Source: Deltaproteobacteria bacterium | Lineage (GTDB): Bacteria; Myxococcota_A; UBA9042; PHBI01 | DNA length: 64,000 bases | Direction: 5' to 3' | Assembly: GCA_011526585.1 (NCBI GenBank) | Contig: WYBB01000151.1 | Coordinates: forward strand, 46,522 to 110,521 | Shown here: positions 35,101 through 64,000 of the stretch, piece by piece | Layout of the letters: each line of letters begins with the position of its first letter | Position numbering within the stretch: the first letter of the stretch is position 1 | The notes under the pieces: model-generated | Databases searched by the model: none | What the model was told of the DNA's origin: nothing | Seen by the model: only the letters and a program-made list of their open reading frames with translations | Translations under genes and position numbers: made by a program

Positions 35101-38100
35101 CTCGTTGACGCCGGTGCCCGGGATGGCGTCGCAGATCGTCGCTTCGCCGCCGGGCGCGCAGACCGTGACGCCGGCCGTCGTGCAGCCGCCGATCCCCGCC
35201 GAGCACGGCACGCCGAGCGAAAAGCCCTCGTCGATCGAACCGTCGCAGCTGTCGTCGGTGCGGTTGCAGCGCTCGGCGGCGCCCGGGAAGACCAGGGCCG
35301 CGAGGTCGTCGCAGTCGTCGCAGCCGCCCGGGCAGATCGCCGGGTCGCCCTCACAGCCCAGCTCGAAGTCACAGTAGCCGTCGCCGTCGTCGTCACAGCC
35401 CTCGTCGGTCGCACCGTCGCAGTCGTTGTCGTCATCGTCGCAGCGCTCGAGCGCGCCAGGGTGGATCGCGGCGTCGCCGTCGTCGCAGTCGCCGCAGCCG
35501 AGCAGGCACGAGCTCGGCGCGGCGCCGCTGCCGCCGATGCAGCCCATCGCCGCGTCGCAGAAGTGATCGCCGTCGTCGTCGCAGCCCTCGTCGGTCGCGC
35601 CGTTGCAGTCGTTGTCGAGCCCGTCGCAGATCTCGACGCCGACCTCGGGTCCGTCGTCGCAGTAGAGCGCCCCGTCGTTGTCGCAGCGATACGTCCCGTC
35701 GAGGCATTGGTCGTCGTCGCCGTCGCCGTCGCAGGCCTCGCCGACCTGCTCGAAGCCGTTGTCGATCGTGCCGTCGCAGTCGTCGTCGACGTTGTTGCAC
35801 GTCTCGGTGCCCTTCGGGAGCGGCTCGCAATCGCTGACCTCGTGACCGCCGACGCAGCTCACCTCGCCCTCGTTGATGCAGATCCCCGCGCCGCAGGTGT
35901 CGGCGTACTCCTGGAAGTCCTCGTCGACCTCGCCGTCGCAGTCGTTGTCGTCGCCGTCGCAGACCGTCTCGGGGATCGCAAAGCGCGCATCGTGGATGAG
36001 GTAGATCGCCGGCGTGCACGCACCCCACTCACCACCCTGGCAGAGCTCGCGGATCCGCATCGCGCCGACGCACACGCCCTCGGCCGGCTCGCCGCCGAGG
36101 TCGCAGGCGACCGGCTCCAGATCGGGATCGGCCGCGTCGAGGAGCCCGTCGCAGTCGTTGTCCTTGCCGTCGCAGAGCTCGGGATCGCCCTCGCGTTCGA
36201 GCGCCACGCACCCGTCGACGACGGCGCCGGCGACACAGCGCAGCTCGCCGGTGTTGTGGCACTCGCCCACGCCACACTCCGAGGGCCCGACGACGAAGTC
36301 GTCGACCGTGCCGTCGCAGTCGTTGTCCTCGTCGTCGCAGCGCGTCTCGGGTCCCGCCTCGTAGAGCGCGGACCAGGCCGAGAACGCCGCGTCGTCGCAG
36401 GCGGCCCACTCGCCCCCGACGCAGAGCGCCGCGATCCGCTGGGCGCCCGCGCAGACTCCCTGCAGGTCGCCCTCGCAGGCGCCGAGGACCAGGCCGCCGC
36501 CCGCATCGCCGTCCACGTCGTCCGCGTCGACCAACCCGTCGCAGTCGTTGTCGACCGTGTCACAGACCTCGGCGGCGTCGTGATGGATCTCCGGATCGAA
36601 CGGGTCGCAGTCGTCGACGTCCGGATCGCCGTCGTCATCCTCGTCCGGATCGCACGGGCTGCCGACCGGATCGAGCAGGTCGTCGTGCAGGAGCGGACAC
36701 TGATCACAGACGTCGCCGAAGGTGTCCTCATCGCGGTCGAGCTGATCGGCGTTGGAGGTCAGCGGGCAGTTGTCGGCGCCTTCGCACTGAACCTCGAAGA
36801 CCGGGGGTTGCGAGCAGTCCGGGATCCCGTCGTGGTCGAAGTCGCGGATCGTGACGAGGCCGTCGGGGCGGACGACCATGCAATCGTCGAGGACCGCCTG
36901 GCAGGCGGCCTCCTGGCGATCCGTCAGGCGCCGTATGCCCAGGCTCAGCGTGAGGGACATGTCGGTCGGGGTCTCGCTGGTGAAGAAGGAGAGCTCGTCG
37001 CTCGCGATGTCGACGGCCATGCCCAGGCTCAGGCAGAGGTTCTCGTCGGACTTGAAGAAGATGAGATCGATGAGGAGCTGCAGACGCTCGGGCAGATCCA
37101 GCTCTTCGGGGTTGGAGGACATGAGGTCCGCGAGGCTCAGGCCGGGGATCTCGAGGTCGAGGCACATCAGGTTGGCGGCGCTGTCGGCCGCGCCCTCGTC
37201 GGTGCCCGCTCCCCAGAGCGGCGGCAGGTAGCCCGAGCTGGTGCCGACGCTGAGCCCGGACTCGAAGTCGACGATCCACGGGTGGTGGCGGCGATGCGCC
37301 GGCAGGCAGGGCGAGCCCTCGACCGCTCCCTGCATGCACAGGCTCAGCGTCTGGCTCAAGAGCGCGACCAGGCTCTCGCGCGTATAGCAGGGGCACGCGT
37401 CGGGCGCGACCTCCGGCTGGGGTTCGACGGTGTAGCCGAGGCAGCCGCAGCCCGCGTCGGGCTCACAGGACACGCAGATCCCCTCGTCGTCGGCGAAGGG
37501 TCCGCCGCTACAGCGCTGGGGGTCGGCGCCGGGCTCCGGCTCGACCAGCGGGGGGATGCAGTCGTTCTGGCCCGGGCCGATCATGACCAGCTCCCACTCG
37601 CTGCCGCCGACACACGCACACTGACCCTGGCAGACCGTGCCGGCCGGGGTGCCCTCACCGCCCCAGCACGTGCCGGTGATGTTGTCGTCCGACCCGAGGA
37701 GCTCGACGGCCTCGGGCGGGAGCCCGCCGAAGAGACCAGCGAAGCCGAAGGCGGCGTCGAGGCCCATGGCCGGCATGAACTGGCAGGGGTCGCCGACCTT
37801 GCTCGCGCCGTCGTTGCACGCGCCGATCCCGCAGAGCACACAGTCGGTGTGCTCGCGGCAGGTCGCGTCGTCGCAGTCGACGAGCCCGTCCCCGTTGTCA
37901 TCATAGCCGTCGGAGCAATTCTCCGGGCCCACGTCCTCGAGGTCACAGGCCGGACCGCCCACGCCCTGCTCGCAGTAGCAGGTGCCGGTCTCGGGGTTGC
38001 ACATGCCGCGGCCGCTGCACTGCGGCGTGCCGGGGCAGCGCACGATCTCGACCGGGTCGATCGCGTCGGGTACCCCGTCGAGGTTGGCGTCGGTGCGCCA

Positions 38101-41100
38101 GCGCTCGAGGATGGCGATGCAGCTCGCCTCCTGGGCTTCGGTCATGAGGACGCCGCGGATCCGGCTCTGTTCCGCCGAACGGGTCTCGATCTGACACGCG
38201 TTGATGATCGAATCGAAGAGGAGCCTGCTCCCGCTCCCGTCCGCCTGCTCGAGCTCACACGCGATGAAGCGCGTCGGATCCTGTGAGACCGAAGCGCCGA
38301 ACGGATTGGCCCACCTCGGCGCGCCCGCGCAGACGTCGACGTCCGCGAAGCTCGTCGCGTCGCAGCCCCAGTACACGGGCGCCCCGTCGGGCAGCACATA
38401 GGCCCTCAGGTCGTCGTCGTCGAAGCACGGACAGCCGGTGAAGCTCGACGGATACTCGTCGAGCGTGCTCTCGATCGCGATGATGACCCCGCCGGCTCCG
38501 ACCTCGGCGTCGAGCGCCGCGCGACAGATGCAGTGACCCGCGCAGGGCAGCGTGTCGTCACGCGCCTCTCCGGCATAGCAGCGCCCGTAGATCGTGGTGC
38601 CATCGAACGGGATGATCGCGGTGCAGACATCGCCGACGTTCTTGTCGAAGCACGGTCCCATGAAGCAGTTCCGACACACCGGCTCGTCGCGGCAGCCAGC
38701 GTCCATGCAGTCGAGGCTGCCGTCCATGTCGTTGTCCATGCCGTCGGTGCACGAGCCGGGGTTGTCGATGTCCTCGGCGCCCGAGCCGCCCATGCAGCCG
38801 AGACCACCGACCCGCGGATCGCAGAAGCAGAAGCCGCTCGTGGGGTTGCAGGTGCCGCGCCCGAAGCACGGCTGGGTCTCGTTGTCGTCGTCCGGCGCGG
38901 TGGCGTAGCTCGCGTCGACGCCCGCGGCCGAGAAGGCGCCGCCGCCCCCGCCGCCGATCTCCCCGAGGAGGCCGGCGAACGGATTGACGCGGCAATCGCT
39001 CAGCCTGACGACGTGCTGGGCGCAGTCCGCCCCGCCCCACCCCGGCTCGCAGACGCAGCCCTCGGCGGTGCAGGTCCCGTGCGCGCCGCAGTCCCCCGGG
39101 CAGAGCACGTTGCACCAGCCGTCGTTGTCGAAGTCGTGGTCGCAGGCGTCGCCGATCCCGTCTTGATCCTGATCGAGGTTGCCGGCATCGGCGACCGCCG
39201 GGCAGAGATCGACCGCGCCGCAGACGCCGTCCAGATCGTCGTCGTTGAGCGGATCGCCGAGGCAGGCGTCGCAGAGGTCGCCGACGCGGTCTTCGTCCTC
39301 GTCCTCCTGCAACGGGTTCATGCTCGCGGCCGGGGTCTCGGGCGTGACACAATTGTCCGGCCCGAGCTCGCAGTCCGCGAGCGCGACGCCGCAGCGCCCG
39401 TCCGAATCGTAGTAGCCGTTGACGCACAGCCCCTCGTCGCCGCAGCAGCCCGCGCCGAGCGGCCAGCCGCTCTCGAGCGCGACGACGTTGCTCTGACACC
39501 CGCGCGGGAAGCCTTCGTCGTCGGCCGCCTCGCAGCGCCAGGCGCAGAGACCGTCGGGGCCACAGGCATAGCGGGAGTCCAGGTAGCCCTCGAGCCCGCA
39601 CATCTCCGAGCGCCCCGGCAGACACTCCGGCGGGCACGGCGCCTCGGCGGTGGACGGCACACACGCGATGACGCCGGGCCGGATCGCGCGCGCACAGTGC
39701 TGGCGTCCCTGGAAGCTGTTGCGACGGACGTAGAAGTCGTTGCACCAGTCGGAGGTGTCCTCCTCCGAGAGGCCGAGCAGGCAGCGGCCTTCGTGGCAGT
39801 AGACCGGTCCGCCGTCGCCGATCGCTTCGCACTCCTCGTCCTCGACGCAATCGGGCGGCACGTCTCCCGGCGCCGGCTGCGGCTCGAGGCACGCCTCCCC
39901 GTCTTGCCCGTCCCCGACGCCGGGCACGCAGTAGCCTTGCGCGTCGCAGCAGTGCGGCGAGAGATCACCGCCGCTCACCTCTTGCACGAATTCGTTGCGG
40001 CGGTTGGCGCAGCTCACGTCGCCGGCCACCAGCAGGAACGCACAATGCACGCGGCAGCTCCCGTCGACGCAGGCGACGGTGGTGACGTTGTCGTCGCCGT
40101 CGAGGAAGGTCGCGGGCCAGCCTTCGCTTTCCAAGACAATGGAGTAGCACTCCAGATCGGAGACGCAGCGACCGGTCCCGAAGCCCGGCGCATCACAGAC
40201 CCCGTCCTCGTCGGCGTCGGGATCACAGGCCGTGCCGACCCCATCGAGGTCGTGGTCCTCCTGGCCGGGGTTGGCAACGGCGGGGCAGTTGTCGTCGGGC
40301 ACGCAGCGATCGTCGCCGTCGGCGTCGTTGTCGCGGTCGGCCGGGCATGCGTCGCAGGCCTCGCCGATCCCGTCGCCATCCTGATCGAGCTGGTCGGGGT
40401 TGTGGGACAGCATCGGCCCCTCGGGCGGGTCGCCCCGATCCGGCAGCACGCAGTTGTCGGCTCCACCCGAACACGTTGGGTCGATGGTATAGGGCTCGAC
40501 CACGCACTGGCCCTGTTCGTCGGTCCTGCCGCCGGCGCAGAGCCCTTCGGCGTCACAGCAGCCGAGCCCGACGAATGGCGCCCCGGAGGCGATCGCGGTC
40601 TCGCCGTCGCGACAACCCAGGGAGGTCTCCGCCTCGGCGACGGCGCAGCGCACCCGGCAGAGGCCGTCGCTCCCGCAACCGAACTCGTCCGGCTTCTGAC
40701 AATCGTCGCCGCTCCGGCACTCGGCGCCGCACCGCACGCTGTCACCGTGCGGCAGGCAGGCCCACTCCCCCTGGCGCACCTCGACCTCGCAGTGCTGTCG
40801 CCCCACGAATTCGGTCATCCGCACGTCGTGTCGGTTGCACGGATCGCCGCCGCGCTCGTCGAGCAGCACCTCGACACGCAGATAGCAGCGACCGGCGTGA
40901 CAGAGCTCACCCTCGTCACAGTCCTCGTCGCCCTCGCAGCGCTCGGCCGGTTCGGAGCCGTCGCAGACCGCGGCAGGGCCACCGCCACCGGGCACGCAGT
41001 AGTCCGCGGCGTCGCAGCAGAGCTCTCCCTCGACGCCGGCGTTGAGCGCGATCGCCGCCAGGTCGCTGACGTAGCCACAGCTCCCTCCGAGCAGGCGCAG

Positions 41101-44100
41101 CGAGGTGCAGGTCGCGCGGCAGCGGCCGGCACGGCACCCGAAGTCGACGCTCTCGAGGCCTTCGTCCAGACCGGCAAAGAGCGCCTCGCAGTCGGCGTCC
41201 ACCCGGCATTGCCAGCCACGCGGCGGCGCGTCGCACACGCCGTCGTCGTCCTGGTCGTTGTCGCAGACGTCGCCCCGTCCGTCGTCGTCGAGGTCGGCCT
41301 GGTCGTCGTTGGCGACGTCGGGGCAGTTGTCCTCGGGCGGGCACGCGGCGTCGCCGTCGCCGTCGTCGGGGTGCTCGAACGGGCACACGTCACACGCCGA
41401 GCCGACGGTGTCGTTGTCGTCGTCGGCCTGGTCGGCGTTGGGGATGAGCGGGCAGTTGTCGGGACCGTACACGCACGGCAAGGGCCGGGTCTCGCTCGCG
41501 CAGGTGCCGTCGGCGAGCGCGCGGCCGAAGCCGCAGATCGTGTCGTCGTCGGCCTCGGCCGGCGTGCAGCGCGGCCCGCTGAAGAGCCACTCGACCTTGG
41601 AATCGGCGCACGTCAGGTTCTCGTCGTCGAGCGCGCCGACGGTCGGCTCGCAGGTGCCCTCGTCGCTGCAGACGGTTGCGATCCCGAGGTCGATCAGCGC
41701 CTCGTCGTCGCAGTCCCAGTCCTCCTCGCAGCTCCCTGGTCCACCGGACCACCGCTCACAGCGACCCTCGGCGTCGGCGACCGGCACGCAGTAGTCGAAG
41801 ACGCCGTCGCCGAGATCGAGCTGCACCTGACAGTAGCGCTCGCCGAGGAAGGCGCTCACCGCGGTCGCCCCACACGACCCGAAGTCGGGGGTCACCTCGT
41901 CGCTCTGGACGGTGCATTGCCCGGCGTGGCACCCGGGATTGGACGAGATCGGGCGCAGGTCCGTTATCCAGGCCTCGCAGTCCTCGACCACGTCGGGATC
42001 GTCCGCATCGCACTCCGGCTGGGGCTCGACGCCCGGCGCACACAGGCCGCTCTCGGAGTCGGCGACGCCGGGGACGCAGAAGCCGTCGTCGTCCTCGCAG
42101 TGCGAGACGCGCCGCCCGCCGTTGAGGAACCCGAGCGAGACCGCGACCTGCCAGCCCTTGTCGTCACAGCGCCGCTCGCCAGGGAAGCGGGCGGGCTTCC
42201 ACCGACATCGCCCCTCGACGCATCCGATCTCCGCGCTCGGATCGTAGGTGGAAGGATCGACGATGGGGAGCAGGCGTGAGTACTCCGACCAGACGTGGCA
42301 GTCGCTGTGCTCGACGCACTGCGGCACCGGCACGCTCCCGTCGCAGACGAGGTCGCCGTCGAGGTCCGGGTCGCAGAGGTCGCCGAAGCCGTTCTGGTTC
42401 GCATCGGCCTGGTCGTTGTTCGGATCGAGCGGGCAGTTGTCGACGTCGTCGCAGATCCCGTCGCCGTCGGTGTCGTTGTTCGGGTCGTCGGGGCAGGCAT
42501 CGCACAGGTCCCCGATCCCGTCGCCGTCGCGGTCGGCCTGATCGGCGTTTTCGACGCCGGGGCAGTTGTCGGGTCCGACGAGGCATCCCGCCGGCCCGGG
42601 GTCGATCGGGCAGAAGCCGAGCGCGTCGGCCGGGCCGTAGCCGCACGCCGCCGAGGGTCCGCCGTCGACGCGCATGCACCGCTGCATGCCGGTCTCGTCC
42701 CAGATGTCGCCGCTGGCGCAGGGCAGGCCCTCGGACTCGAGGAGCCAGGCCGGAAAGTCGCAGCTGCCCTGGTAGCAGACACCGAACTCACCGTTTTCCG
42801 ATTCGCAGGGCACGTCGTCGATACAGCCTGCGGTCCAGCCGTCAGGCGCGTGACAGTCGTCGCCGGCAAGCGGCATCGGTGCGCAGAACTCGCCGCTACC
42901 GTCTTCCGTCGCAGCGGTCACCCGGCACAGGCGCGCGCCGAAGCGCTCGCCGAAGATGAGCGAGCGGCAGCCGTCCGAGAGGTCGCCGGTGAAGTCGGCG
43001 CCGAAGACGCACTGTCCCTTGTAGCAGGTCGCCGCGTCGGGCATCGCCTCCTGCTCGAAGAGCGTCGCGAGGTGGCCGAGACAGAACGCCTCGACCCCCT
43101 CCGCGCCCGGCACACACTCGTCGGGCGCCGGCTGACCGGTGCACGTGCCGTCGGCCGGGTTCGCTTCGCCCGGGATGCACGCCCCGTCCTGCTCGCAGTG
43201 AGGCGCGCGGATCCCGTCATTGAAGCGCGCGATGTCGAAGAGGTCCTCACCCGCGAGCTGGTCGCAGCGCAGCTCGGCCGCGGCCACGATCGCCGCGCTC
43301 AGGCGGCAGCGGTGCTGATGGCAGACCAGCACGCCGGGCTCCTCGCGGATGCAGTCGGCGTCGATCGTGCACTCGTGGGCGATCCCGACGTGCGGCGGCT
43401 CGCACACCCCGTCGCCGTCCTCGTCCGGATCGCAGGTGTCCCCGAAGAACGTGTCGTTGGGGTCCTCGGGGCACACGTCGCAGGGGTCGACGACCCCGTC
43501 GCCGTCGAGATCAGGGTGCGCGCGATCGTCGATCCCCGGACACAGGTCCGGCCCCTGCGCGCACACGTCCACGATCGGCGGTGTCGGCACCCCGTCGAGG
43601 CAATCGGGCACACCATTTCCGTCGACGTCGCGCGTGCAGGTCGTGAGGTTCTCGAAGCATCGCAGGAGCTGCCGCTCGGTCAGGGTGTAGCGCAGCACGT
43701 CCTCGGTGTGCGGGCCTTCGTCTTCGATCTCGCACTCCATCGCGGTGATCGACACGTCGAGCTCGAACCCAGACAGGTAGTCCGGCGCGAGGGCGAGCTC
43801 GCAATCCAGCGAGCCGCCGGCCAGTACGCGGCCGAACTCCCCGTCGGTCTCCGGCGCGAGCGCTCGCGCCCAGTCCGGCAGGAGCGCCCCACAGTAGCTC
43901 AGCGGGTCTTCTCGGCGTTCGCAGGAGGCGCCGAGGCCGAGCCTCGCGATCACCTCCGCGGGATCGAAACACGGACACTCGTCGTCGTCGCCGGGCGGCA
44001 GCAACGTGACCAGGTCGTCGCCGGCGAGCTCCACCTCGGTCGAGCCGCCGAGGCAGATGCACTGCCCGAGGCACGGCAGACCCTCGGCGCGCTCTTCACC

Positions 44101-45410
44101 GCCATAACAGCGGGCCACCGGCGCGCCGGCGCCGTCCTCGTCGAAGCGGCAGATCTCGCCCACGCGCTTGCCGCGGCACGGGGTCGTCGGGTGCCCCTCG
44201 CACTGGCATTGGTCCGCGCAGCTCGGATCGGCACAGTCGATGCGTCCATCGCCGTTGTCGTCGAGCCCGTCCCAGCAGGTGCCCTCGTATCCGCTCGAGC
44301 TCTCGCACTCGGCTCCATACCAGACCTGCCCATCGTACAACCCGCACACGCACTCACCGGTCGCCGGGTCGCAGACACCTCGCCCGTTGCAGTCCGACGC
44401 GCACTCGCGGCGACCGTCCCCGTCGAGATCGGCGACCTGGTCGATGAGCTCGTGGCAGACGCGCGTCTGCTCGACCGTGACCGCGCGCACCTCGACGTGT
44501 CCGGTCGGGTTGCCGTCGATCTCCTGGGAGTCGACGCTCACGCAGAAGCCGTGGTTGTCGCCCGCGACGAAGACGCGCTCGCCGAGCGGCATGTCCAGGG
44601 TGCAGTTGCGGTACCCGAAGTCGGCGCCTGCCCCGAGCCGCGCCCAGTCCGGCAGCCGACACGAGGAGCTGAACTCCACGACCGTCTCGCAGCGCGGCGC
44701 GGCGACGGTGTCGCCCAGCGCCTCCGTCACGTCCTCCAGGTCGTAGCACGGACAGCCGACCTCCGCGTCATCGAGCGGCACCGGGTTGACCGTGTCCGGG
44801 ATGTCGACCCGGATCCCGAAGCGACACACACAATCACCGATACACGGCTCACCGACGGCGCGGAGCCCACCGGCGTCGCAGGTCCCATCCGCGCCGAGAC
44901 CGGTGTCGACCTCGAAGCGGCAGGGATCACCCACCTGCTTGCCATGGCACCCGGCGACCGGACACTGCTCGCAGCCGCCGACCTCGGCGCAGCTCGGATC
45001 GACACAGTCCGCCAGCCCGTCGCCGTCGTTGTCGAGGCCGTCGTAGCAGGCCTCGCCCTGCTCCTGCAGCTCACCCGGCCCGGCGCAGCCGATCCCGCTG
45101 AACCCGTCGTCGCACACGCACGAGCCGGTCTGGTGATCACAGACGCCGCGCCCGTTGCAATCATCGCCACCGACACACGGCAGCCGCAGCACGAACCCGA
45201 CCTCCTGCGCGCAATCCACCCCGCCGAAGCCCGGCACACACGCGCACCCGAACGGCGTGCAGCTCCCATGTCCGCTGCAGACGAGCTCCGGGTCCGAGCT
45301 CGGACAGGCCGGGTCGCAGATCAGATCGCCATCCTGATCGTAGTCGCTCTGCGCGCGCGCCTCGCCGGCGCGGCCGACCGCGAAGAGGAGGAGGAAGAGA
45401 CCGACGGCCT

Positions 45411-45414
<4 letters not shown>
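32140..45414 (-). CDS. Giant cysteine-rich surface protein (4,424 aa) with TSP3, MopE-type and HYR repeats and sorting tail
   Basis: The ATG at 45414 overlaps the stop of the upstream giant gene by 4 bp. Domain order: signal peptide (1-22); EGF-like cysteine pairs (about 40-125, [15 protein letters not shown]); two A modules (about 150-600); four B modules interleaved with thrombospondin type 3 calcium repeats (about 660-2030, [17 protein letters not shown]); EGF-like units and two more A modules (about 2100-2860); ten MopE-type metal-binding motifs (about 2950-3510, CDGxDNDCDGxxDE); five Ig-like units ending in PDTxI; three HYR domains (about 4000-4240); two TSP3 units; and a C-terminal Gly-Cys-containing signal, hydrophobic helix and Arg tail resembling MYXO-CTERM (about 4390-4424). 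It is predicted to be exported and surface-anchored, binding Ca2+ through TSP3 and possibly other metals. Function (adhesin, matrix or metal capture) is inference. Confidence 0.88.
34890..36571 (-). repeat. Ten MopE-type metal-binding motifs in the 4,424-aa protein
   Basis: Ten copies of (E/T)xC(D/N)xxDxDC(D/N)GxxD occur at irregular intervals. The motif is the one found in 'putative metal-binding motif' proteins named after the copper-binding MopE of Methylococcus. Some units are joined directly to [13 protein letters not shown] acidic stretches. Confidence 0.85.
39340..43420 (-). repeat. Four B modules of the 4,424-aa protein
   Basis: Four units begin near 43420, 42370, 41250 and 40210. 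Each opens with a DGDGVCD-like stretch, then CxxDxDC, CxxGxCR, a HC(C/E)D-type pair leading to CVPG, a second CxxDxDC, an HC pair with CxP, and CxxGPDNC, which leads into TSP3 repeats. Cysteine spacing is conserved while the rest diverges. Confidence 0.75.
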
Positions 45415-63224
<17,810 letters not shown>

Positions 63225-63811
63225 TCGAAGACGCCGGTATAGACCTGCCCGTTGGAGACCCCGCCGAAGAGCACGACCCGTTGGCGACCGACGTCATAAG
63301 TCATCGCCAGCTCGCTGAGCTGCGGAGGACCCGCATTGCTGCTCGCGAGGCTCCAGCTCGTGCCGTTCCAGCGCCACGTGTCGCGCGTCGCGTACACGCC
63401 GAAGAGCACGACCTCGCCGCGCGCCGCGTCGTAGGCCATGGCGTGACCCGCGCGCGCGCCCGGGCCGGCGACGAGCTTGTTGCTCCAGGTCGTGCCGTTC
63501 CAGACCCAGGTGTCCTCGAAGACCTCGGGCGCCGCGTTGTCGATGCCTCCGAAGAGCACGACCTCCTGGCGCAGCTCGTCATAGGTCATCGCGAACTGGC
63601 GCCGGGCCTGCGGGCTCGTCGGCGAGCTCACGTCGGTCCAGGTCGTGCCGTCCCACACCCAGGTGTCCGCCAGATCTTCGTCGGACGAGCCGGCACCACC
63701 GAAGAGCACGACCCGCCCACGGGCCGCGTCCCACGCAAGCTGATGCGAGTGACGCGCGGGCGGGCTCGTCGCGGGCTCCGCTCGGGTCCACGTGCTCCCA
63801 TCCCAGACTCA

Positions 63812-63880
63812 TCTTCGACACCTCTCCTGACGAAACTGCGTGATTCCCGGAGGTTCGCGGGCACACTTTGGCTCTAGGCA
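63812..63880. mobile_element. Possible end of an insertion element
   Basis: This 69-bp stretch separates the point where kelch homology stops (63811) from the stop codon of the next minus-strand gene (63881). It contains CCTGACGAAACTGCGTGATT (63826-63845), which could be an element end, but the matching other end lies outside the window, so no terminal repeat can be shown. Confidence 0.3.
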
Positions 63881-64000
63881 CTACAAACCTGTAGGGGCCT
63901 GCGTGGCTTCGAGCTCGGTCGCGACCCTTGGGACCCGCACGCCCGCCGCGGCGAACACCTTGGCGGCCTGGCCTTGTAGGTCGGTGCGCAGACGGTAGCG
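63881..64000 (-). CDS. C-terminal 39 residues of an unidentified protein, possibly a transposase
   Basis: The minus strand is open from the right edge to a TAG at 63883-63881, giving 39 residues that begin RYRLRTDLQGQAAKVFAAAG and end TQAPTGL. The compact basic RxRTDLxG...VFxAAG tail and the location next to a truncated gene suggest a transposase end, but there are too few residues for certainty. It is co-oriented with the giant operon, so read-through from it could transcribe the giant genes. Confidence 0.35.
   Translation of the reverse strand, partial: RYRLRTDLQGQAAKVFAAAGVRVPRVATELEATQAPTGL

Noticed and set aside
31882..38286. Plus-strand open frame of over 2,000 codons opposite the giant gene
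   Set aside because: It is antisense to clear domain repeats, has no recognisable domains, and shows the Val/Ala/Arg/Asp bias produced by reading GC-rich codons backwards.
63809..63811. In-frame TGA before VWDG read as Trp or selenocysteine
   Set aside because: Codons upstream of it have no kelch character and no selenocysteine element is seen; a truncation boundary explains it better.

Overview
The window is very GC-rich chromosomal DNA, with G/C-ending codons and long antisense open frames that are only shadows. It most likely comes from a Myxococcota or related former-deltaproteobacterial lineage (Bradymonadales- or Polyangia-like). The pointers are two giant surface proteins with MopE-type metal-binding repeats, thrombospondin type 3 repeats, HYR domains and a MYXO-CTERM-like tail, an MXAN_5808-type S41 peptidase, many Pro/Ala/Asp-linker lipoproteins and a eukaryotic-type NADP isocitrate dehydrogenase. 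I saw no rRNA, tRNA or CRISPR array.

Left part (1-13 kb): a TerC-family membrane protein (cut by the window edge) with a zinc-ribbon protein; an NhaR-type LysR regulator; a large S41/PDZ peptidase divergent from a tandem-AAA ATPase; a three-gene minus-strand operon (BON-OmpA protein, membrane coiled-coil/HhH protein with five short motif repeats, CYTH protein); and a polytopic membrane protein. Middle part (13-30.5 kb): a doubtful lipoprotein gene, an RNase E/G with a long low-complexity tail coupled to serS, convergent icd, a very large SF1 helicase-like protein with an unusual Walker A, then a secreted protein of unknown function and two tandem M3 metallopeptidase lipoproteins.

Right part (30.5-64 kb): about half the window is one minus-strand operon. 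It runs from a kelch/FG-GAP-bearing giant protein (frame of 5,937 codons), through a 4,424-aa paralogue (4-bp ATGA overlap), a short gap, an OmpA-domain lipoprotein, and a 4-bp GTGA overlap into a TlpA-like thioredoxin. The two giants share about 4,400 residues of the same domain order, including two cysteine-rich module types that I do not recognise as named families, each present four times per protein. I infer a surface-exposed, cysteine-rich, metal-binding fibre or adhesin system with its own cell-wall/outer-membrane lipoprotein and redox helper. The 5' end of the first giant gene is damaged: a frameshift near 62836 separates the last kelch units from the first ones, and kelch homology stops abruptly near 63811, next to the 3' end of a gene that may be a transposase.

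Housekeeping genes (serS, icd, rne/rng) are complete. All coordinates and translations were read from the sequence; family assignments come from recognised motifs, without database searches.
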